Assembly: GCA_024691125.1 (NCBI GenBank) | Contig: JAILNV010000133.1 | Span: forward strand, 1-53,702 | Direction: 5' to 3' | Source: Lachnospiraceae bacterium | GTDB taxonomy: Bacteria > Bacillota > Clostridia > Lachnospirales > Lachnospiraceae | Length of the DNA stretch: 53,702 bases | Shown: positions 46,936-53,702 of the stretch, piece by piece | How the letters are laid out: the number at the start of each line of letters is the position of its first letter | Numbering within the stretch: the first letter of the stretch is position 1 | Notes under the pieces: generated by a model | Told to the model about the DNA's origin: nothing | What the model saw: the letters and a program-made list of their open reading frames with translations, nothing else | The model's database searches: none | Program-made: the position numbers and the translations under genes

Positions 46936-47220
46936 ATGTTTGAATTGAACCTTCAATACTTCGCTCATAAGAAGGGAGTGGGCTCTACCAAGAACGGCAG
47001 GGATTCCGAATCCAAGAGACTGGGCGCTAAGAGAGCTGACGGACAGTTCGTTAAAGCAGGTAACATATTATACAGACAGCGCGGAACAAAAATACATCCC
47101 GGAAATAATGTGGGACGTGGCGGAGATGATACATTGTTTGCTTTGGTAGACGGTGTTCTCAGATTCGAAAGAAAAGGAAAAGATAAGAAACAGGCTTCTG
47201 TATATCCTGTTGAACAGTAA
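46936..47220 (+). CDS. rpmA: 50S ribosomal protein L27 with cleavable N-terminal extension
   Basis: L27 reaches the peptidyl-transferase centre, where its N-terminus must be free. This 94-residue protein starts [17 protein letters not shown]. The block LNLQYFA matches the Firmicute extension that the cysteine protease Prp removes between Phe and Ala. The core motifs [17 protein letters not shown] and [20 protein letters not shown] are intact. GGAGG precedes the ATG. A terminator follows the gene. Confidence 0.97.
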   Translation: MFELNLQYFAHKKGVGSTKNGRDSESKRLGAKRADGQFVKAGNILYRQRGTKIHPGNNVGRGGDDTLFALVDGVLRFERKGKDKKQASVYPVEQ

Positions 47221-47226
47221 TTATTT

Positions 47227-47262
47227 AAGGCTCTAAACATTAGTTTAGAGCCTTATCTTTCA
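47227..47262 (+). terminator. intrinsic terminator after rpmA
   Basis: GGCTCTAAAC (47229-47238) pairs exactly with GTTTAGAGCC (47243-47252) around a 4-base loop, followed by TTATCTTT. It may be leaky, because obgE starts 27 bases later. Confidence 0.85.
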
Positions 47263-47279
47263 TTTATGGTTTTTAATGA

Positions 47280-48575
<1,296 letters not shown>

Positions 48576-48589
48576 TAAAGGAGAAACAT

Positions 48590-48883
48590 ATGACCAGCAA
48601 ACAGAGAGCATATTTAAAAAGCCTTGCATCCAATATGGAGCCCATACTGAATATAGGCAAAGCCGGAGCATCCCCCGAAATAGTGGAAGCGGTAAATGAA
48701 GCAGTTACTGCACGGGAGCTCATAAAGATCGGTGTTCTTAAGAACTGCTTTGATGATCCGGGAGAGCTTGCGCAGATCATAGCAGAACGTACACATTCAC
48801 AGGTTGTGCAGGTAATAGGCAAAAAGATTGTCCTCTATAAGCCGGACAAAGAAAAGCCTTCCATAAAGCTTCCCAGAGATTAA
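48590..48883 (+). CDS. yhbY: YhbY-type RNA-binding protein (CRM domain)
   Basis: The 97-residue protein is a single CRM domain, with TSKQRAYLKSLASNMEPIL, NIGKAGASPEIVEAVNEA and the ARELIKIGVLKNC block. Homologues bind precursor 50S particles. It follows obgE by 14 bases, with AAAGGAG upstream, and belongs with the ribosome-assembly genes around it. Confidence 0.95.
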   Translation: MTSKQRAYLKSLASNMEPILNIGKAGASPEIVEAVNEAVTARELIKIGVLKNCFDDPGELAQIIAERTHSQVVQVIGKKIVLYKPDKEKPSIKLPRD

Positions 48884-48955
48884 TGTTAACTGACATCATG
48901 ACAAACGTCCAAGGCATATAACACACATGCCAATATAAATATTGAGGAATTCAGG

Positions 48956-49603
48956 ATGTATTATAAAGGGGAAAACTGCAAAAAGACCGGTATAATAGGC
49001 GGTACCTTCAATCCGATCCACACAGGACATCTTATTCTTGCAGAAAATGCATATGACAGTCTGAAGCTTTCCAAAGTGATCTTTATGCCAACAGGTCAGT
49101 CATATCTTAAAGACCCTGCCGGCATACTGGACGGAAAAAAGCGTCTTGAGCTGATAAATGTATCGATAGAAGATAACGATCATTTCATTTCATCAGATTA
49201 TGAAATGAAGAAGCCCGGAAATACTTATACGTGTGAAACTCTTTCAGAACTTAATCTATTATATCCGGACGATGAGCTGTATTTCATAATAGGAGAGGAT
49301 TCCGTATATAATATTGAAATCTGGAAAAGACCGGATATAATATTTGATAACTGTGTTCTTATTGTTGCACCACGGGGACACGAACCGGATGCAAAGCTTA
49401 TGGGAACGATCCGCGGTCTTGAAGAAAAATATCAGGCAAGAATATGTCTTCTTGACACTCCTGATATAGATATATCCTCAAGCATGATAAGAAGACGGGT
49501 TTCAGCCGGACAGAGCATAAAGTATTACGTAACAGACAAGGCTGAACAGCTTATTAAAAAATATGGTTACTATCGTTTGTCCGATCAAATTATTAAGGAA
49601 TGA
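48956..49603 (+). CDS. nadD: nicotinate-nucleotide adenylyltransferase
   Basis: NadD converts nicotinate mononucleotide to deamido-NAD. The 215-residue protein has the nucleotidyltransferase motif GGTFNPIHTGHL near residue 15 and the C-terminal ISSSMIRRRVSAG. The middle contains FIIGEDSVYNIEIWKRPDII, typical of NadD. The next gene overlaps or abuts its stop. The order obgE-yhbY-nadD-yqeK-rsfS is common in Firmicutes. Confidence 0.96.
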   Translation: MYYKGENCKKTGIIGGTFNPIHTGHLILAENAYDSLKLSKVIFMPTGQSYLKDPAGILDGKKRLELINVSIEDNDHFISSDYEMKKPGNTYTCETLSELNLLYPDDELYFIIGEDSVYNIEIWKRPDIIFDNCVLIVAPRGHEPDAKLMGTIRGLEEKYQARICLLDTPDIDISSSMIRRRVSAGQSIKYYVTDKAEQLIKKYGYYRLSDQIIKE

Positions 49604-49605
49604 TT

Positions 49606-50202
49606 ATGGCCGATTATAACTACGATCACCGAATAGTTCTTTCTCTGTATGAACAGATGGAAAAAACACTGAAACGCCATCGTTATATTCATTCGGTCGG
49701 GGTTGCCGGAACGGCTGCCTGTCTTGCAATGAAGTACAAAGAAGATGTATATAAAGCCCAGATAGCAGGAATACTTCATGACTGTGCTAAAATGTATGAT
49801 GACTCGGAACTGGTCAAGCTGTGCAGGAAGAACAAGATAGAGATCAGTACATTTGAAGAGAAGCATGGTTTCCTGCTGCATGCAAAATATGGTGCTTTTC
49901 TTGCCAAAGAGAAATACAATATTAAGGATAAGGATATCATTAATGCCATCAAATGGCATACCACAGGGCATGAAAATATGTCTCTGCTTGAAAAGATAGT
50001 GTTCATAGCCGATTATATAGAACCTACCAGAACCAAGGCTCCCAACATTTCCGATATACGGGATGTTGCATTTAACGGTTCGGATATTGACAAAGCTCTT
50101 GTAATGATAATGAGAGATACACTGCATTATCTCGAAGACAGCTCGGAAAACATCGATTCAACAACCCTGAAGGCATATGAGTATTACAAAAACAAAATTT
50201 AA
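49606..50202 (+). CDS. yqeK: YqeK-type HD-domain Ap4A hydrolase
   Basis: This HD-domain enzyme splits diadenosine tetraphosphate symmetrically into two ADP. The metal-binding residues are visible in RHRYIHSVGVAGTA (His), GILHDCAKMYDD (HD), GFLLHAKYGAF (His) and NAIKWHTTGHENM (His). The protein has about 198 residues. ATG 49606 has AAGGA at a proper distance. ATG 49600, which overlaps the nadD stop, is only one base from that site and is less likely. Confidence 0.94.
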   Translation: MADYNYDHRIVLSLYEQMEKTLKRHRYIHSVGVAGTAACLAMKYKEDVYKAQIAGILHDCAKMYDDSELVKLCRKNKIEISTFEEKHGFLLHAKYGAFLAKEKYNIKDKDIINAIKWHTTGHENMSLLEKIVFIADYIEPTRTKAPNISDIRDVAFNGSDIDKALVMIMRDTLHYLEDSSENIDSTTLKAYEYYKNKI

Positions 50203-50239
50203 GTCATAAGCGAATACAGAAAGGTAAGGAACCCACCTG

Positions 50240-50584
50240 ATGAATGAAGTTAATACGATTGTAAAAGAAGCAGTAGATGCATTAAATGAAAAAAAGGCAA
50301 TTGATATAAAGGTAATCGATATAAGCAATATAAGTATAATGGCTGACTGTTTCATTATTGCATCCGGCAATAATGTCAATCAGATACAGGCTATGTGTGA
50401 TAATGTAAGAGAAAAGCTGTCCATTATAAACAATTCGCCGAAACATATAGAAGGGTATGATTCGGCGAACTGGATACTTCTGGATTATTCAGATGTAATA
50501 ATACATTTATTTGATAAAGAAAGCAGATCTTTCTATGATCTTGAGCGTATATGGAGTGACGGAAGGGAAATCACATCCTTCTGA
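50240..50584 (+). CDS. rsfS: ribosomal silencing factor RsfS
   Basis: RsfS binds L14 on the 50S subunit and blocks subunit joining when nutrients are short. The 114-residue protein has the family blocks DIKVIDISNISIMADCFIIA, SGNNVNQIQAM and NWILLDYSDVIIHLFDKESR plus YDLERIWSDG. Its 3' end overlaps the convergent lexA stop by 14 bases, so the two transcripts are antisense at their ends. Confidence 0.95.
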   Translation: MNEVNTIVKEAVDALNEKKAIDIKVIDISNISIMADCFIIASGNNVNQIQAMCDNVREKLSIINNSPKHIEGYDSANWILLDYSDVIIHLFDKESRSFYDLERIWSDGREITSF

Positions 50585-51191
50585 AGACTCCGAATACCTT
50601 ACCCACTATAAGACAGTAATCTACAACTATGGGCTCCATGGTATCATTCTCAGGCTGTAAACGAATATATCCGTCCTCTTTATAGAAGGTCTTAACCGTT
50701 GCGGAATCGTCAATAAGCGCAACCACAACATCACCGTTATTAGCAGTATTACAGCACTCAACAAAAATCTGATCCCCATCCATTATACCGATGTTTATCA
50801 TGCTGTCTCCCTTAACAGTGAGAACAAAAACTTCATTATTGGGAACTATATCCATAGGAAGAGGGAAGTAGCCCTTCACATTCTGTTCTGCAAGAATGGG
50901 TAAACCTGCCGCTACCTGTCCTACGATCGGAACACTGGTCATTTCCTGACGTACCATCTGGTAGCTGTCATCTATTATCTCAATAGCGCGCGGCTTGGCT
51001 GGATCGCGTCTTATATATCCGTTCTTTTCAAGAGTTTCAAGATGAGCATGAACAGATGATGTTGAGCGAAGCTTAACAGCATCACATATTTCCCGAACAG
51101 CAGGGGGATATCCTCGCTGCAGTGTAACCTTCTTTATATAATCCAATATTTCCTGCTGTTTGGCAGTGATCTTTCCGTAAGCCATTTGCAA
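50571..51191 (-). CDS. lexA: SOS repressor LexA
   Basis: LexA represses DNA-damage genes and cuts itself when RecA is activated. The 206-residue protein has a winged-helix N-terminus (ITAKQQEILDYIKKVTLQRG, SSVHAHLETLEKNGYI), the Ala-Gly self-cleavage site in QVAAGLPILA, catalytic Ser in VKGDSMINIGI and catalytic Lys in ATVKTFYKEDG. GAGGAGG precedes the ATG. A clostridial-type SOS box lies in its own promoter, so it should be self-regulated. Confidence 0.97.
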   Translation of the reverse strand: MQMAYGKITAKQQEILDYIKKVTLQRGYPPAVREICDAVKLRSTSSVHAHLETLEKNGYIRRDPAKPRAIEIIDDSYQMVRQEMTSVPIVGQVAAGLPILAEQNVKGYFPLPMDIVPNNEVFVLTVKGDSMINIGIMDGDQIFVECCNTANNGDVVVALIDDSATVKTFYKEDGYIRLQPENDTMEPIVVDYCLIVGKVFGVFRRM

Positions 51192-51199
51192 ACCTCCTC

Positions 51200-51274
51200 A
51201 AACATGCGTTCTTTTGATAATTAGTATAGCACTTTAATCCCCAAAATGCAAACATATATTCCGAAAAACCGTTC
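51200..51274 (-). promoter_or_regulatory. lexA promoter with one good and one weaker LexA box
   Basis: On the minus strand, TTGCAT (51246-51251) and TATACT (51223-51228) form a promoter with 17-base spacing. GAACGCATGTTT (51200-51211), just downstream of the -10, fits GAAC-N4-GTTY. GAACGGTTTTTC (51263-51274), upstream of the -35, differs by one base from GAAC-N4-GTTC. Confidence 0.75.
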
Positions 51275-51281
51275 GCTTTTT

Positions 51282-52664
51282 TTATTGTGCTGATTTTATT
51301 ACCACAAGCTCTACCTTTTCTCTTGTTACGCTTACTTTAATATCACTGGCCATAGCTGCAAGAATGGATTCACTGAGTTCATCCTCACCAAGCTTATCAT
51401 CCTTTATAGACCATTCATAATCCTTCTTTACCGTACTCTCACCCATTGTTGCATCAAGACCTTTAAGGACAGCTTCCCATATATGTGCCGCGAAGCCCTT
51501 GATAGCTTCATTCTTACCGCTCGAAGAAAGATTGAGAAGCTTCTGATATTCTTCACTTCTCATCTGCTCGGCAAAGCTTAAATGTATCCTGTAGGTTATA
51601 CCGCTTCCTTCAACCCAGAAATTGGTAATGGTATTGGAAAACATATTCCGGATAATACCAATGCTTTCCTCGGCAAGAAGTTCAAGCTGTCTTGTTGAAT
51701 GATCGTCAAGCCTTTGCTTTTTCGCATAGGCCTGGACTGTATTTATCGCATCTTCAACTGTTTTACCGCCATCAAATAATCTGAGGGTATTGGTTCTGAA
51801 ATGTCGCTTTGAAGGAGCTGTCTTTTTCTTCTTCTCAATAAGCTCGACCGGTTCAGGTCTGATACCTTCGAATTCAACAACGTTAAGATAATTATAAGGT
51901 ATTTCTATGCCGAATTCCTTAAATGCCTTATTTACGCGCAGATTCACATCAGTAATAGCAACATAAGAGCTTGTATTTCTGTTTATCCATATCGTTGTCT
52001 CAAGAATAAGTGCGCTGTCTGCGAATTTAAGGAAATATACAGGTCCCGAATCCTCAGTTATTCCGTTTGTAACAACACTTAATGTATAAGGACTCTCGGC
52101 CACACAGTCACGGATAACATCCATTGCCTTCTGTACATCGGTATCATAGCTGACAGAGAACTGCATATGGATACCCCTTCGTTCTTCATTCTTATAGCTG
52201 GTATTTATAAGCGTCTTTGAATTAAGCTCACTGTTGGGAACTATGATCCTGAAATCATCATATATCCTTAAAACCGTATGTCTTAACGTAATATCTTCCA
52301 CAATGCCGGGTTCAAGACCCTCTGCAATGATCCTGTCACCGATATCAAAGGGACGGTTAACACTTATAAGAAAACCGCTTATGATATCTGCGAGCGCTGT
52401 CTGGCCCGCAAAACCCATGATGGCTACTATGAGAGCGGATCCTTTCAAAAATACCGAATGAAGCTTCAGATCGGGATTAAGCACCTGTACGATATTGGTA
52501 ATGGCCATTATAACAATAATAACCTGGCACAGCTTGGCAAGATACTGCTGATGTATACGTCTGTTCTTCTGATTTGTTTTCTTAAAGATCTTTTCAATAA
52601 AGATCATACTGATGAGAGCGATCAATACAGTACAAGCTATATGCAGTATTGTTTTAAATGTCAT
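51282..52664 (-). CDS. MscS-type mechanosensitive channel fused to a GHKL-like domain
   Basis: The protein of about 460 residues has an MscS pore and vestibule: two to three N-terminal membrane helices and a pore helix ending in GFAGQTALADIISGFLISVNR, then the beta domain with PFDIGDRI and RIIVPNSELNSKTLINTS. After about residue 290 a different domain of about 170 residues begins (LRLFDGGKTVEDAINTVQAY). It has LLAEESIGIIRNMF and LSSSGKNEAIKGF and resembles degenerate GHKL ATPase-like proteins seen alone in Lachnospiraceae. ATG 52664 is chosen because AAGGAG fits it; TTG 52685 lies before that site. The fusion may couple the channel to nucleotide or protein signals. Confidence 0.83.
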   Translation of the reverse strand: MTFKTILHIACTVLIALISMIFIEKIFKKTNQKNRRIHQQYLAKLCQVIIVIMAITNIVQVLNPDLKLHSVFLKGSALIVAIMGFAGQTALADIISGFLISVNRPFDIGDRIIAEGLEPGIVEDITLRHTVLRIYDDFRIIVPNSELNSKTLINTSYKNEERRGIHMQFSVSYDTDVQKAMDVIRDCVAESPYTLSVVTNGITEDSGPVYFLKFADSALILETTIWINRNTSSYVAITDVNLRVNKAFKEFGIEIPYNYLNVVEFEGIRPEPVELIEKKKKTAPSKRHFRTNTLRLFDGGKTVEDAINTVQAYAKKQRLDDHSTRQLELLAEESIGIIRNMFSNTITNFWVEGSGITYRIHLSFAEQMRSEEYQKLLNLSSSGKNEAIKGFAAHIWEAVLKGLDATMGESTVKKDYEWSIKDDKLGEDELSESILAAMASDIKVSVTREKVELVVIKSAQ

Positions 52665-52719
52665 GGCCCAACTCCTTCGTATCAATAATATGCAGTTAAT
52701 TTCATAACAAGCCTAAACA

Positions 52720-53702
52720 CTATGATTCTCTTAATTTAACGGCATTTGCAGCCATACGGAGCCTTTCCTGATCCTGAGCGGCATAATGCTTCTTGGTCGT
52801 GTTGACATCCTTATGTCCGAGCACATCTGCCACAAGATAAATATCACCGGTCTCCTTATAAAGATTTGTACCATAGGTCGAACGAAGCTTATGCGGGGTG
52901 ATCTTTTTAAGAGTGGTTACAGTTCTGGCATATTTCTTTACCAGATTCTCCACGGAACGAACAGAAAGACGTTTATTCTGAAGAGAGAGGAAGAGAGCCT
53001 CCTCATGACCCGGCATTGGGATGACATGCTCACGCTCCTTAAGATATTCTCTTAACACAGTCTCGATCTCATCACCGAAATAAACTATCTGTTCATAACC
53101 TCCCTTACGTTTAATAAGGATTCCGTTATTGTTAAAATCAATATCATTAATATCCAGACCGACACACTCGGATACACGAAGTCCGGTTCCAAGCAGGAGA
53201 GTCATCAGGGCAAGATCCCTTACTTTGGTCTTTTCATGAAACTCCATCTGTTTTTTGGTAAGCTTTTCACCGCTTTCCACATTATCAAGAAGCCTTGCCA
53301 CCTCATCGATATCAAGCCGGATTATTTCCTTATTATGGAGCTTGGGCATCTGGACAAGGGCAGCGGGATTCTTCTCTATCATTTCCGCACGGAAGAAGTA
53401 GTTATACATGCTTCGCAGGGAAGCGAGTTTACGCTGTTTGCCACGTTCATCATTGGTGATTTCCTCATCATCCTTGGTATAATAGCTGAGATAATCAAGA
53501 TATTCGGTAATATCTACAGGCTTAACCATTTCAAGAATGCTTATATCATAATCTGTTATTTCGGATTTAGAGCAGAGGGCATTGTTCTCATGCAGGAATT
53601 CGAAGAAAATCCTGAGATCGTAAGCATAAGCCAGCCTCGTTCTCGTTGAAGTGGTATCCTTTATCCCAAGGAAGAAATCCTTGCAAAAGGATGGAAGAGT
53701 AG
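52720..53702 (-). CDS. tyrosine recombinase of the Xer/integrase family, 5' end outside window
   Basis: The frame is open to the last base, so the start lies beyond the window. The N-terminal helical SAM-like domain is visible upstream of the internal Met at 53529 (LAYAYDLRIFFEFLHENN). The catalytic domain has Arg in GTGLRVSECVGL, Lys in IKRKGGY, His-x-x-Arg in TPHKLRSTYGT, His in VLGHKDVNTT and the Tyr nucleophile in KKHYAAQ. All active-site residues are present. No integrase-linked genes or att sites are near, so a housekeeping Xer-like role is more likely than a mobile element. Confidence 0.9.
   Translation of the reverse strand, partial: TLPSFCKDFFLGIKDTTSTRTRLAYAYDLRIFFEFLHENNALCSKSEITDYDISILEMVKPVDITEYLDYLSYYTKDDEEITNDERGKQRKLASLRSMYNYFFRAEMIEKNPAALVQMPKLHNKEIIRLDIDEVARLLDNVESGEKLTKKQMEFHEKTKVRDLALMTLLLGTGLRVSECVGLDINDIDFNNNGILIKRKGGYEQIVYFGDEIETVLREYLKEREHVIPMPGHEEALFLSLQNKRLSVRSVENLVKKYARTVTTLKKITPHKLRSTYGTNLYKETGDIYLVADVLGHKDVNTTKKHYAAQDQERLRMAANAVKLRES

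Noticed and set aside
48912-48931. GGCAT/ATGCC inverted repeat between yhbY and nadD
   Set aside because: The 5-base stem without a T run is too weak to call a terminator.
53527-53529. Met codon at 53529 as the start of the recombinase
   Set aside because: The frame stays open to the window end and encodes the expected N-terminal helical domain, so the true start lies outside.
52720-53702. Recombinase as a sign of a mobile element or prophage
   Set aside because: No other phage, transposition or conjugation genes and no att-like repeats are near; base composition matches the neighbours.

Overview
This window reads as a chromosomal stretch from an anaerobic Gram-positive bacterium of the class Clostridia, most likely family Lachnospiraceae. 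The basis is: a SCIFF peptide and its radical SAM maturase beside secDF; a single-chain archaeal/eukaryotic-type glycyl-tRNA synthetase; a 1431-residue fused 2-hydroxyacyl-CoA dehydratase activase; ribosomal protein L27 with a clostridial-type N-terminal cleavage motif; a Lachnospiraceae-type DUF5662 protein; a clostridial-type LexA box; and a MurE with the DNPR motif of the meso-diaminopimelate type. I saw no tRNA or rRNA gene, CRISPR array, insertion sequence or prophage. It is mainly core genome, and the unusual material is a set of odd domain architectures inside otherwise ordinary operons.

Layout. 1-5.9 kb: end of hisS, then aspS, a zinc-ribbon membrane protein, a DUF5662 protein and a CNNM/CorC-type transporter. 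6.0-11.9 kb: SCIFF precursor, hairpin, SCIFF maturase, fused secDF, recJ. 12-15.6 kb: murE, then rpsB-tsf with its own promoter and terminator. 15.7-18.2 kb: chorismate mutase/dehydroquinase fusion, prephenate dehydrogenase and a leucine-rich-repeat protein. 18.2-23.1 kb: a DRE-TIM aldolase, an archaeal-type IMP cyclohydrolase, a stand-alone AICAR transformylase, and a kinase-less 7TM signalling protein with degenerate receiver and phosphotransfer domains. 23.1-27.4 kb (minus strand): the giant activase/dehydratase.

27.6-37.3 kb: rhomboid-like protein with a zinc ribbon, a sigma-70-like protein lacking its promoter-binding regions, an M16C peptidase, a DUF4349 lipoprotein, era, recO, another lipoprotein and glyS, ending in a terminator. 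37.4-46.4 kb: an HD-GYP sensor with two periplasmic-binding-type domains, an SPFH protein with a small membrane partner, then an ECF sigma factor, a 64-residue protein and a 1066-residue surface protein with InlB-type repeats. 46.4-50.6 kb: rplU leader, rplU, rpmA, obgE, yhbY, nadD, yqeK and rsfS, a ribosome-assembly/NAD cluster. 50.6-53.7 kb (minus strand): lexA with its own SOS box, an MscS channel fused to a GHKL-like domain, and a Xer-type recombinase that runs off the window.

The strongest candidates for new biology are: (1) the ECF sigma/64-aa/InlB-repeat surface protein operon, which has no recognisable anti-sigma factor; (2) the 7TM-PAS-pseudoreceiver-pseudoHPt protein; (3) the truncated sigma-70-like protein; (4) the MscS-GHKL-like fusion; and (5) the L27 cleavage motif without the usual adjacent protease gene. 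All calls come from reading the sequence and remembered family features; no database search was run.
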